Shown here: positions 16,461 through 25,071 of the stretch, one piece after another
How positions within the stretch are numbered: the stretch's first letter is position 1
How the letters are laid out: each line of letters opens with the position of its first letter
DNA from: Nitrospirillum sp034427435
GTDB taxonomy: Bacteria > Pseudomonadota > Alphaproteobacteria > Azospirillales > Azospirillaceae
Direction of reading: 5' to 3'
NCBI RefSeq assembly: GCF_034427435.1
Contig: NZ_JAXQNP010000003.1
Coordinates: 806,001 to 870,000 of the forward strand
Length of the DNA: 64,000 nt
The notes under the pieces: model-generated
What the model was told of the DNA's origin: nothing
The model's input: the letters and a program-made list of their open reading frames with translations, nothing else
Database searches by the model: none
Program-made: the position numbers and the translations under genes

Positions 16461-17606
16461 TTAGGCCGCGCCCACAATCCAGCCGCCGCCCAGCACGCGA
16501 TCGCCCTGGTAGAAGACGGCGGCCTGGCCGGGGGCGACGCCGAACTGGGGCTGATCCAGTTCCACGATGGCCCCGCCTGGGGCGCCCTCGCCCTCCAGGA
16601 ACAGACGGGCCGACAGGGCCGGCTGGGCGGAGCGTAGCTTGACGGTCACGGGCAGCCCGTCAGCCGGGGCGGGGCCGCCCAGCCAGTTGACCTCGCGCAC
16701 CATCACCCGCGTGCGGGCCAGGGCGGCGCGGGGCCCCACCACCACCTGGGCGCTGGCGGCGTCCACGCGCACGACGTACAGCGGATCGGTGTCGCCGCCG
16801 GGCTCCGTCGCCAGGGTGGCGTTGCCGCCCAAGCCCAAGCCTTTGCGCTGGCCGACGGTGTAGTTGATGACGCCGTCATGCCGGCCCAGCACGCGGCCAT
16901 CGACATGGACGATGTCGCCCGGCGTGACGGCGCCGGGGCGCAGGCGGTTCACCACCGCGGCGTAGGAGCCGTTGGGGACGAAGCAGATATCCTGGCTGTC
17001 GGGCTTGTCTGCCACCGGCAGGTTGTAGCGGTCGGCCAGGGCCCGGGTTTCCGTTTTGGGCATGCCGCCCAAGGGGAAGCGCAGGAAATCCAGTTGCGCC
17101 TGGGTGGTAGCGAACAGGAAATAGCTCTGGTCCTTGGCCGGGTCGGCGGCGCGGTGCAGTTCCGCCCCGTTGGCGCCTGGCACCCGGCGCACATAATGGC
17201 CGGTGGCCAAGGCCTCCGCCCCCAGGTCGCGGGCTTGGTCAAGCAGGTCGCGGAACTTGACCCGCTGGTTGCAGCGCACGCAGGGGATGGGCGTCTCGCC
17301 GCGCAGATAGCTGTCGGCGAAATCCTGCATCACCGCGTCGGAGAAGCGGGATTCATAATCCAGGACGTAATGGGGGATGCCGATGGTCTCGGCCACGCGC
17401 GACGCGTCGTAGATGTCCTGGCCAGCGCAGCAGGCGCCCTTGCGCCCCACGGCCATGCCGTGGTCGTACAGCTGCAGGGTGACGCCCACCACGTCGTAGC
17501 CCTCCTCCTTCAGGAGGGCCGCGGTGACCGAGCTGTCCACCCCGCCGGACATGGCGACCACCACGCGGGTGTCGGCCGGCGCCTTATCGAAGCCTAGGGA
17601 ATTCAT
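16461..17606 (-). CDS. mnmA: tRNA-specific 2-thiouridylase MnmA
   Basis: A 381-residue enzyme that makes 2-thiouridine at position 34 of Lys, Glu and Gln tRNAs. It has the ATP PP-loop SGGVDSS (residues 20-26), the catalytic cysteines Cys109 (PIPCVRCN) and Cys208 (SQDICFV), ATGHYVR and a C-terminal beta-barrel domain (GDIVHVDGRVLGRHDG onward). Sulfur comes from a cysteine desulfurase; one is encoded at 22209-23372. I placed the start at 17606, where family sequence begins; the frame is open to 17714. Confidence 0.95.
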   Translation of the reverse strand: MNSLGFDKAPADTRVVVAMSGGVDSSVTAALLKEEGYDVVGVTLQLYDHGMAVGRKGACCAGQDIYDASRVAETIGIPHYVLDYESRFSDAVMQDFADSYLRGETPIPCVRCNQRVKFRDLLDQARDLGAEALATGHYVRRVPGANGAELHRAADPAKDQSYFLFATTQAQLDFLRFPLGGMPKTETRALADRYNLPVADKPDSQDICFVPNGSYAAVVNRLRPGAVTPGDIVHVDGRVLGRHDGVINYTVGQRKGLGLGGNATLATEPGGDTDPLYVVRVDAASAQVVVGPRAALARTRVMVREVNWLGGPAPADGLPVTVKLRSAQPALSARLFLEGEGAPGGAIVELDQPQFGVAPGQAAVFYQGDRVLGGGWIVGAA

Positions 17607-17641
17607 GGGCCCGCATATGGGCCAAGACGCGCCAAAGCGCA

Positions 17642-17677
17642 AGCGCGGCCTGGCGGTCATTCCCGCAAGGCCGCGCT
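17642..17677. repeat. 10-bp inverted repeat upstream of mnmA
   Basis: AGCGCGGCCT (17642-17651) and AGGCCGCGCT (17668-17677) can form a stem with a 16-base loop. It may be part of the intergenic repeat cluster or a terminator for the ferredoxin transcript on the minus strand. No clear T-run follows. Confidence 0.4.
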
Positions 17678-17702
17678 CCCGCGTTTGCATGACCTCAGAC
17701 GC

Positions 17703-17779
17703 CGGCGCCCGCATCCGCGGGCTTGGCTGTCCTCGCTCCGCCCTGCGGTACTCGCTCCGGCGCCCGCCGTCGCGGGCTA
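17703..17779 (+). repeat. REP-like repeat cluster, copies 2 and 3
   Basis: The motif CGGCGCCCGC-NNN-CGCGGGCT occurs at 17703-17723 and again at 17758-17778. Copy 3 with its flanks matches 24 of 25 bases of the copy at 5475-5499. The 34 bases between copies are GC-rich and CTCGCTCCG occurs twice there. This resembles a REP or BIME-type intergenic element. Confidence 0.6.
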
Positions 17780-17782
17780 TAA

Positions 17783-17806
17783 CGGCATGAGGCGACCCTC
17801 ATGCCG
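17783..17806 (-). terminator. Putative terminator of the ferredoxin gene
   Basis: CGGCATGAGG-CGAC-CCTCATGCCG is a perfect 10-bp hairpin with a 4-base loop, six bases after the ferredoxin stop. On the minus strand it is followed by TTATAG, a weak T-tract. Confidence 0.6.
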
Positions 17807-17812
17807 TGGGCA

Positions 17813-18127
17813 TCACTTCGCGCCCGGCAGCATGACGACCAGGCCGTCCAGCTCTTCGGAGATGCGGATCTGACAGCCCAGGCGCGAGGTCTTGGTCAGG
17901 CCGAACGCCAGGTCCAGCATGTCCTCCTCATCTTCCTTGGCGTCGGGCAGCAGGTCGTACCATTCCGGCGCAACGACGACATGGCAGGTGGAGCATGCCA
18001 GCGAGCCCTCGCAGGCGCCTTCCAGATCGATGTTGTGCCGACGCGCGACCTCCAGGATCGACAGGCCCAGCGGCGCGTCCACCTCGCGGCGGGTTCCATC
18101 GGTCTCAACGAACGTCATCTTGGGCAT
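17813..18127 (-). CDS. 2Fe-2S ferredoxin, adrenodoxin type
   Basis: A 104-residue electron carrier. The four cluster ligands are Cys39, Cys45 and Cys48 (GACEGSLACSTCHV) and Cys85 (SRLGCQIR). The acidic stretch DAKEDEEDMLDLAFGL is the adrenodoxin interaction helix for a reductase or P450 partner. This type supports iron-sulfur cluster assembly (ISC Fdx) or P450 systems. The cysteine desulfurase and HscB-like genes 4 kb away favour the Fe-S role, but they are not in the same operon. Confidence 0.94.
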   Translation of the reverse strand: MPKMTFVETDGTRREVDAPLGLSILEVARRHNIDLEGACEGSLACSTCHVVVAPEWYDLLPDAKEDEEDMLDLAFGLTKTSRLGCQIRISEELDGLVVMLPGAK

Positions 18128-18459
18128 GGCACTGCATCGCTCTAACTAGGGGTTGGCCAACAAATCGGGATGTCACCCTCGGGCGCTGCGGACGCCCTGC
18201 GGATCAGCCTGCTTTGGTAGAGGGCGGCGGGGCGCTTGTAAAGATGGCGTCGCGCATGCCGGCCGCCAAAGAGCGGCCCCCGCGACCAGACGGAGGGCAG
18301 CGACACCGCCTTGGCCACGGAAACGCACATGAGCCGTCCGGCCGATAACGAGGCTGAAACCGGTTCCCAGTCCGCCCTTCCCCCTGGATCCATAATGGCT
18401 TAGCTTGGGTGCCCAACGGTTCGGGCGCCGGGCGCCGGACCATCCTGGATGGGGATCGC
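18128..18459. other. Intergenic region
   Basis: 332 bases between the divergent ferredoxin and CocE-type genes. It should contain both promoters. I see several short GC-rich self-complementary stretches but no convincing gene or named regulatory element. Confidence 0.45.
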
Positions 18460-20477
18460 ATGGATCGGGGATTGGGCAAGGGCGCGCGGCGCGCCGTGGT
18501 GGCGTTGGGCTTGGCATTGACGCTGGCGGGGGTCATGACCGCGCCGGTGGCGCTGGCGCAAGCGGCGGGCCAGGGGGCGGCGCAACAGGGGCAGGACAAG
18601 CCCTACAGCGTGCCGGAACACTACACCAAGTATGAATACCGCATCCCCATGCGCGACGGGGTGGAGCTGTTCACCGTCGTCTACGTGCCCAAGGACCAGT
18701 CCAAGACCTATCCCTTCCTGATGGTGCGCACGCCCTATGGCGCCGGCGCGCGGGTCGGACATGGGGAACTGTGGTACGGCAGCGAGGCCTATCCCAAGCA
18801 GCTGGGTCCGTCGCCGGACTTCGACAAGTCCGGCTATATCTTCGTCTTCCAGGACGTGCGCGGCCGCTATATGTCCGGCGCCAGCTGGGTGGAGATGCGC
18901 CCGCACATCGACGTGAAGAAGTCCAAGACCGACACGGACGACAGCAGCGACATGCACGACAGCGTCGACTGGTTGCTGAAGAACGTGCCGGGCAACAACG
19001 GCAAGGTCGGCATCTGGGGCATCAGCTACCCCGGGTTCTTCACGTCATCCAGCATTATCGACAGCCACCCGGCCATCAAGGCCGCCTCCCCCAGGCGCCG
19101 GTGACCGACCTGTACATGGGGGACGACGCCTATCATGGCGGCGCCTACATGCTGGCGGCCAACTTCAGCTTCTATGCCGCCTTCAAGCCGCAGAAGAACC
19201 CCACCACCGAGCCGCGCGGCTGGGGGGATTATGATTTCGGCACCACCGACGGCTATGACTTCTACCTGAAGAAGGGCAGCCTGGCGCAGATCAGCGACCT
19301 GTTCAGCAAGGAGGACGGGATCAATTGGCGCGAGATGGTGGACCACCCCACCTATGACGACTATTGGAAGCCGCGCGCCATCGCCCCGCACCTGAAGAAC
19401 ATCAAGGCCGCCGTGCTGACCGTGGGCGGCTGGTTCGATGCGGAGGATCTGCACGGCCCCTTCACCACCTACAACGCCATCGAGGCGCAGAACCCCGGCA
19501 CGCCCAACAACCTGGTGGTCGGCCCCTGGGTGCATGGCGGCTGGGCCCGGTCCTACGGCCGCAAGCTGGGCGCGGTCGACTTCGCGTCCGACACCGGCGA
19601 CTATTACCGCAAGAACATCCTCTTCCCCTTCTTCGAGCAGCACCTGAAGGGCGCGGCCGATCCCAAGCTGGCCAAGGCCACGGTGTTCGAGACCGGCACC
19701 AACGTCTGGCGCCAGTACGCCTCCTGGCCGCCCAAGCAGGCGCAGACGCGCACCCTGTACCTGCAGCCCGGCGGCGGGTTGGCGTGGACGGCGCCGGCGG
19801 CCGCCAAGAATGGCACCAAGTTCGACGAGTATGTCAGCGACCCGGCCCACCCGGTGCCCTATGTCGGCTATGTCACCACCGACGTGCCCAAGGAATACAT
19901 GGTGGCCGACCAGCGCTTCGCCACCACGCGGCCGGATGTGCTGGTCTACCAGACCGCCCCGCTGGAGAACGACGTGACCATCGTCGGTCCGGTGTCGCCC
20001 AAGCTGTTCGTCTCCACCTCGGGCACCGACAGCGACTGGGTGGTCAAGCTGATCGACGTCTATCCCCAGGAACTGCCGCCGGGCCAGGCCAGCGGCGAGG
20101 GACCGGGCGACCTCAAGTCGGACGTGCCGCCGCCGTCGGTGGACATGGGCGGCTACCAGCAACTGGTGCGCGGCGACCCGCTGCGGGGCAAGTTCCGCAA
20201 CAGCTTCGAGAAGCCGGAACCCATGGTGCCGGACCAGGTGACGCCCATCCGTTACGCCCTGGCCGACATCAACCACACCTTCCGCCGCGGCCATCGCATC
20301 ATGGTGCAGATCCAGAGCAGCTGGTTCCCCTTGACCGACCGCAACCCGCAGACCTTCGTCGACATTCCCAACGCCAAGCCGGAGGACTTCAAGGCCGCGC
20401 GGGAGCGCATCTACCGCAGCCCCGACTATCCCTCGGCGCTGGAGGTGCGGGTGATGCCGGGGGTGGGGGCGCCCTGA
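18460..20477 (+). pseudogene. CocE/NonD family hydrolase (frameshifted as sequenced)
   Basis: A secreted alpha/beta hydrolase of the X-Pro dipeptidyl-peptidase S15/CocE family, about 672 residues if intact. A signal peptide ends near residue 35. The S15 domain has RIPMRDGVELFTVVYVPKD, VFQDVRGRYMSG and nucleophile Ser189 (GIWGISYPG). The C-terminal jelly-roll (DHTF-like DINHTFRRGHRIMVQIQSSW) is complete. The frame breaks at five Cs (19088-19092), where six would join the two halves as AASPQAPVTDLYMGD. One missing base explains the split, so the gene is probably intact in the organism. Substrates could be acylated amino acids or beta-lactam side chains. Confidence 0.85.
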
Positions 20478-20511
20478 CAGCCCTTCAACACAGGACGGAG
20501 CGCCCTCAAGG

Positions 20512-21342
20512 TCAACGCGGCGCGGGGGCGCGCCGCAGGTCGTCGATCAGCGGCACGATGGCCAGCAGCAACAGCAGCAGGGCCAGCGGCACCGTGACGG
20601 AAAAGCCGATGACCTTGAAGCCCAGGGCGCCCAGGACCCCGCCGCCGAAGAACGACCCGACCAGGCTGCTCAACAGGCGCAGCTTGGGCAGGTCGGCCTG
20701 GACGCGGGCGCCATCCTGGCCCACCGCGCTGACGGCGTCCGGCGACCGCCGGTTCCAGTAGAGCATCTTGCCCAGCTCGATCCCGATATCCGTCACCATC
20801 CCCGTCATGTGGGTGGTGCGGATGCGGGCGCGGGATATCTTGGTGATGATGGCGTTCTGCAGGCCCATGATGAAACACAGCAGGGGCACGGCCACGCTCA
20901 GGAAATAGGGGACGGCGGGGCGCAGGATGCCCAGCGCGCCGAACATCAGCAGCAAGGCCGCCTCCAGCGACAGGGGCATGGCGTATTGGCTGGTGTTGCC
21001 CCGCCGCCGGCCCCAGTTGATCAGAATGGCGGAAGAGGCGGCCCCGGCCAGGAAGGCGCCGAGCGCGCTCAACCCAATCAAGACCATGTCCCTGGCGCCC
21101 AGCACCAGGTTGTCGGCCAGGCCAGACACCACCCCCGACATGTGCGAGGTGTACTGCCCCACCGCCAGGAAACCGCCAGCGTTGGTCATCCCGGCGACGA
21201 AGCACAAGGCCACGGCCAACTGCGCATCCTCCCGGTCGCCGCGTTCCGGCGCGATCAGGCGCCGCAGGCGGTCCAACGGCCCGGCGGGCCCTGGCCGGGG
21301 ATGATCGTCAAAGGAGGAAACGCCGCTGTAAGTCTTGTCCAT
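20512..21342 (-). CDS. DUF1275 (YoaK-like) family membrane protein
   Basis: A 276-residue inner-membrane protein of the DUF1275 family, with about six to seven hydrophobic segments. Landmarks are LCFVAGMTNAGGFLAVGQYTSHMSGVVSG near the start and LLCFIMGLQNAIITKISRARIRTTHMTGMVTDIG in the middle, both characteristic. The family's function is not established; transport is often suggested. Two ATGs (21351 and 21342) are possible starts and neither has a strong ribosome site. It is convergent with the CocE gene. Confidence 0.88.
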   Translation of the reverse strand: MDKTYSGVSSFDDHPRPGPAGPLDRLRRLIAPERGDREDAQLAVALCFVAGMTNAGGFLAVGQYTSHMSGVVSGLADNLVLGARDMVLIGLSALGAFLAGAASSAILINWGRRRGNTSQYAMPLSLEAALLLMFGALGILRPAVPYFLSVAVPLLCFIMGLQNAIITKISRARIRTTHMTGMVTDIGIELGKMLYWNRRSPDAVSAVGQDGARVQADLPKLRLLSSLVGSFFGGGVLGALGFKVIGFSVTVPLALLLLLLAIVPLIDDLRRAPAPR

Positions 21343-21434
21343 GCACCGCATCCCGGTGGCTGCCGGGCGGCATGGGCGCCGCCCACCCCCAGGATAGCGC
21401 CGGGGGGCGGGGCGTGATCAAGGCCGTGTTATGC

Positions 21435-22127
21435 TTAATCGTTGGCGGGGTCGTTGGCGGGCGGCGTGACGGCGCCCAACGCCTCGCCCAATTGCTGGCA
21501 CAGGGACAGGCGGTCGGCCAGCGGCGGCACGGCGGCCAGGTTGTCGTTGTGGAACGCGGCGGACAGGTCCACCAGCGCGCCGGCGATGGCGCCGATGACC
21601 CCTAGGGTCGCCTGCTCCAGCAGGTCCTCGTCCACCGGGTTGGCCGCGTGCAGGTCCGCCACCTGGGCGGCCAGGTCCGCCAGGTCGGCATCTTCCGGCC
21701 CCTTGCCGGGCGTGCCGGGCAACTCCCCCTCCGGCCGCACCAGGTCCAGCAGGTAGCGGGCACGGGCGGCCGGGTCGCGCAAGACGGCATAGGCCTGTTC
21801 CACCGCCTGGCGATGGCGATCAGCCAGGGCGCGTTCCTGGGGCCCCCGCGTCTTCAGCCGTTCCGGATCCAGAATGCGGGCGAATCCCGCCCGCTGCCGG
21901 TCCAGCACGGCGCGTTCCACGTCGAACCGCCGCTCCAGGTTCAGGCGCGCGAAGGCGTCCAGGTCGGCCGGCGGCTGGATGGCGCCGCAGTTGTGGCAGA
22001 ACAGCGCCCGGCCGGAAACCGGCTTGCCGCAGGCCCAGCAGTCGCCCATGCCCCCCGGCACGACGCCGGAGACACCCTGTCCCACACCATTGCGCGGGCT
22101 TTCAGTCCCGCCCGTACCCTCGGCCAT
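21435..22127 (-). CDS. HscB-like Fe-S co-chaperone with zinc-ribbon N-terminus and altered HPD motif
   Basis: A 230-residue protein resembling HscB/HSC20, the J-protein that delivers IscU to its Hsp70 partner. A Cys4 ribbon (Cys30, Cys33, Cys44, Cys47) precedes the J-like domain, as in eukaryotic HSC20. The J region (RRFDVERAVLDRQRAGF onward) and QAYAVLRDPAARARYLLDL are clear, and the C-terminal three-helix IscU-binding part follows. The HPD triad needed to stimulate Hsp70 aligns with Asp87-Pro88-Glu89 (ILDPERL), so activity is in doubt. It is downstream of a cysteine desulfurase and cysE on the same strand. A later ATG at 22049 is possible. Confidence 0.8.
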   Translation of the reverse strand: MAEGTGGTESPRNGVGQGVSGVVPGGMGDCWACGKPVSGRALFCHNCGAIQPPADLDAFARLNLERRFDVERAVLDRQRAGFARILDPERLKTRGPQERALADRHRQAVEQAYAVLRDPAARARYLLDLVRPEGELPGTPGKGPEDADLADLAAQVADLHAANPVDEDLLEQATLGVIGAIAGALVDLSAAFHNDNLAAVPPLADRLSLCQQLGEALGAVTPPANDPAND

Positions 22128-22208
22128 GCGTCTGCCACCCCTGCTACACCCCCGCCCCCGGGGACACCTTACTGAGTCCGGCCGCCTCGCGTCGGCCGGG
22201 GCGCAACC

Positions 22209-23372
22209 CTACTGCTGCTGCGTCGTCTGGGAAACGACAGACTGCCTATCCTGTGGCGATAGGTCCGCCTGCTGCGCCACCGGCGACGGTACGCGGCGGG
22301 CGTGCAGGCCGATCCAGGCGTCCGCGAAGCGCGTCACCTCCTCCGCCGTGGTGGACCAGCCCAGGCTGACGCGGATGGCGGAGCCAGCCAAGTCCGGCGC
22401 CAAGCCCATGGCCGCCAGCACGTGGGAGGCGGCAACCTTGCCGCTGGAACAGGCGGAGCCGCTGCTGACCGCGAATCCGGCCAGGTCCAAAGCCATCACC
22501 TGGGTTTCCCCGCGCCAGCCGGGCGTCACCAGGCAACTGGTGTTGGCGACCCGGTCGGCACCCGCCCCCGCCACCCTCAAACCCGGTGCCGCCGCGCGCA
22601 ACCGCGCCTCCAGCCCATCGCGCAGGCTGGCCAGCCGGTCGAAGGCGGACACGTCGCAGACGGCGGCCGCGGCGCCGAAGCCCACGATGCCGGCCACGTT
22701 TTCCGTGCCGGCCCGCCGCCGCCGCTCCTGCCCGCCACCCCGCAGAAGGGGGGTCAAGGGCACGCCGTCACGCACCACCAGCGCGCCCACCCCCTGCGGC
22801 CCCCCGATCTTGTGCGCGGAAATGGTCAGGTAATCGGGGGCGATGGCGGCCCAGTCCCAGGACAGGCGGCCCACCGCCTGGCTGGCGTCGCAATGGAACA
22901 GGGCGCCGTGCCGCCGCGCCAGGGCCGCCACCTCGGCCACCGGCTGGATGACGCCCGTCTCGTTGTTCACAGCCATGAGGGACAGCAGGGCCGGGCCGCC
23001 GGCCAGCAGCGCGTCCAGGGCAGCGACATCCACGACACCGTCGGCCGTGACCGGGCAGCGGATGGCGCCGGGTGTCGCTTCCAGCACGCTGGCATGCTCG
23101 ATGGCGCTGGTGATCACCCGCCGGCCGCCGGCGCTGGTCAGCGCCAGGGCGTTGGCCTCCGTGCCACTGCCGGTGAAGATGAGGGTGGCGGGCGGCAGGC
23201 CCACAAGGTCCGCCACCTGCCGGCGCGCGACCTCCACCCGCCGGCGGGCCTCGCGGCCCTGGGCATGGACGGAGGACGGGTTGCCCGGCAGGGACAGCAC
23301 CGCCACCATGGCGGCGACGGCCTCAGGGCGGGGCGGACAGGTGCCGTTATGGTCGAGATAGATCGACGGCAT
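22209..23372 (-). CDS. Cysteine desulfurase (NifS/IscS family)
   Basis: A 387-residue PLP enzyme that takes sulfur from cysteine for Fe-S clusters and thionucleosides. It starts with IYLDHNGTCPPRPEAV. His93 (IEHASVL) stacks on PLP, Lys188 (SAHKIGG) holds it, and Cys308 (SSGSACSSGK) is the persulfide residue. The short loop around that Cys fits the class I NifS/IscS group. The C-terminal tail (after about 365) is Gln/Ser-rich and not conserved. It lies 40 bases downstream of cysE, which makes the precursor of its substrate cysteine, and upstream of the HscB-like gene, so this is a plausible sulfur operon. Confidence 0.93.
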   Translation of the reverse strand: MPSIYLDHNGTCPPRPEAVAAMVAVLSLPGNPSSVHAQGREARRRVEVARRQVADLVGLPPATLIFTGSGTEANALALTSAGGRRVITSAIEHASVLEATPGAIRCPVTADGVVDVAALDALLAGGPALLSLMAVNNETGVIQPVAEVAALARRHGALFHCDASQAVGRLSWDWAAIAPDYLTISAHKIGGPQGVGALVVRDGVPLTPLLRGGGQERRRRAGTENVAGIVGFGAAAAVCDVSAFDRLASLRDGLEARLRAAAPGLRVAGAGADRVANTSCLVTPGWRGETQVMALDLAGFAVSSGSACSSGKVAASHVLAAMGLAPDLAGSAIRVSLGWSTTAEEVTRFADAWIGLHARRVPSPVAQQADLSPQDRQSVVSQTTQQQ

Positions 23373-23412
23373 CAGCTATGACCGATCACGGAAGAAGGGA
23401 CACCGGACGCAC

Positions 23413-24153
23413 CTAGACGGACGGCCAGCCGGGCTTGCCGCCATCCTCGTCCAGAACGGCGGCGGAAATCATCTGTGGCGGCACCAGGGGAACGGCGGGG
23501 GCCGCCTGCTCCAGCTCCTCGATGCGGCGGCTGAGCGTGCTGACCTGGTCGGTCAGGGCCTGCAAGGCGCGGGCGACGGGGTCGGGCATATTACTGCAGG
23601 GCGTGCCATAGGCCAGGAACTGGTCCTTTTCCGTCTTGGCCTTGGAGGTGACGGCGCGGGCGGGAATGCCCACCATGGTGGCGCCAGCCGCCACATCGGA
23701 GACGACCACGGCGTTGGCGCCGATGCGGGCGCCGACGCCTATCGTGATGGCGCCCAGGATCTTGGCGCCAGCGCCGATGATGACGTTATCGCCCACCGTG
23801 GGATGGCGCTTGCCCTTGCTGAGCGACGTGCCGCCCAAGGTGACCGCATGATAGAGGTGGACGTTGCGCCCGATCTCCGCCGTCTCGCCGATCACCACGC
23901 CCATGCCGTGATCAATGAAGAATCCGGCACCGATGGTGGCGCCCGGGTGGATTTCGATGCCGGTGGCCATGCGCGCGACGTGCGAAATAAATCGTCCCAG
24001 CGTCGGCCAGCCGTGACGCCAGCAGTGGTTGGCGATCCGGTACAAAAGCACAGCATGTAGGCCCGGATAGCACAGCAGGACCTCCAAGGTGGAGCGCGCG
24101 GCGGGGTCGCGGGCCTTGATGCCCTCGATCTCTTCTTGAAGACGCTTGAACAC
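23413..24153 (-). CDS. cysE: Serine O-acetyltransferase CysE
   Basis: Makes O-acetylserine from serine and acetyl-CoA, the first step of cysteine synthesis. The left-handed beta-helix is clear from the hexapeptide repeats (GIEIHPGATIGAGFFIDHG through GARIGANAVVVSDV), with the active-site His in FIDHGMGVVIG and HPTVGDN. I propose the GTG at 24153 (246 residues, beginning FKRLQEEIEGIKARDP), because family alignment starts there; the frame is open to 24342 but that extension is unlike CysE. The C-terminus carries a coiled-coil-like tail (TDQVSTLSRRIEELEQ). It heads the cysteine desulfurase operon. Confidence 0.92.
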   Translation of the reverse strand: MFKRLQEEIEGIKARDPAARSTLEVLLCYPGLHAVLLYRIANHCWRHGWPTLGRFISHVARMATGIEIHPGATIGAGFFIDHGMGVVIGETAEIGRNVHLYHAVTLGGTSLSKGKRHPTVGDNVIIGAGAKILGAITIGVGARIGANAVVVSDVAAGATMVGIPARAVTSKAKTEKDQFLAYGTPCSNMPDPVARALQALTDQVSTLSRRIEELEQAAPAVPLVPPQMISAAVLDEDGGKPGWPSV

Positions 24154-24414
24154 CGATGCGCTCGCTGTGGTATAAATCGCGCCCGGAATGGTCGTCCTGC
24201 CATCAGCGCAGCCTGGCCATCCCGCCAAACGGGGGGTCAGATTGTTCGATGCGTCCGCACACGGCTCCAGGAGGCCCAGCCTTGCGATATAAGATCGCGC
24301 GCATGCCGGGTCAAGCGATGCCGGGGGCGGGGGCCATGACACGGCCGCTCCTCCCCCAGTCGGGTCCCCACGGTACGGGTGGTAGTTCCCCTACAGCAGC
24401 GGAAACGGAGCACG

Positions 24415-25071
24415 ATGCCTGAAGTCATCATCAACGGGCCGGCCGGACGGATCGAAGGGCGCTACCTTCACGGCAAGTCGACCAACGCCCCCATCGCCCT
24501 GCTGTTGCATCCGCACCCGCAGTATGGCGGGACCATGAACAACAAGGTGGTCTACACCTTGTTCCACGCCTTCGCCCAGCGCGGGTTTTCCTGCCTGCGC
24601 TTCAATTTTCGCGGTGTCGGCCGCAGCCAAGGCACCTATGACCGGGGTGAGGGCGAGCTGTCGGACGCGGCGTCGGCGCTGGATTGGTTGCAGACCTACA
24701 ACCCCAACGCCACGGCCTGCTGGATCGGCGGCTTTTCCTTCGGGGCGTGGATCGGCATGCAGCTGCTGATGCGCCGCCCGGAAATCGACGGCTTCGTGTC
24801 GGTGGCCCCGCCCGCCAACATGTTCGACTTCAGCTTCCTGGCGCCCTGCCCGTCCTCCGGCCTGATCGTCCATGGCGACAAGGACGAGCTGGTGCCCGAC
24901 GCGGCGGTGACCAAACTGGTCAACAAGCTGTCGAATCAGCGCGACATCAAGATCGACTTCAAGAAGGTCGAGGGGGCCAACCATTTCTTCAACGACCGTT
25001 CCGACGCGTTGAACGAGGTCGTGGGGACCTACCTGGACAGCAATCTGGGCAAGACACTTGCCGCTGAATAG
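24415..25071 (+). CDS. Alpha/beta hydrolase (YcjY/CMBL-like small hydrolase)
   Basis: A 218-residue cytoplasmic protein with an alpha/beta hydrolase fold. Landmarks are LLLHPHPQYGGTMNN (oxyanion region), LRFNFRGVGRSQGTYD, the nucleophile elbow GGFSFGA (Ser), GDKDELVPD (acid) and GANHFF (His). This set is typical of a family common in Proteobacteria, often annotated simply as hydrolase. The substrate is unknown. I chose the ATG at 24415 because GGAG lies upstream. The next gene begins within its end, so the two may be cotranscribed. Confidence 0.9.
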   Translation: MPEVIINGPAGRIEGRYLHGKSTNAPIALLLHPHPQYGGTMNNKVVYTLFHAFAQRGFSCLRFNFRGVGRSQGTYDRGEGELSDAASALDWLQTYNPNATACWIGGFSFGAWIGMQLLMRRPEIDGFVSVAPPANMFDFSFLAPCPSSGLIVHGDKDELVPDAAVTKLVNKLSNQRDIKIDFKKVEGANHFFNDRSDALNEVVGTYLDSNLGKTLAAE

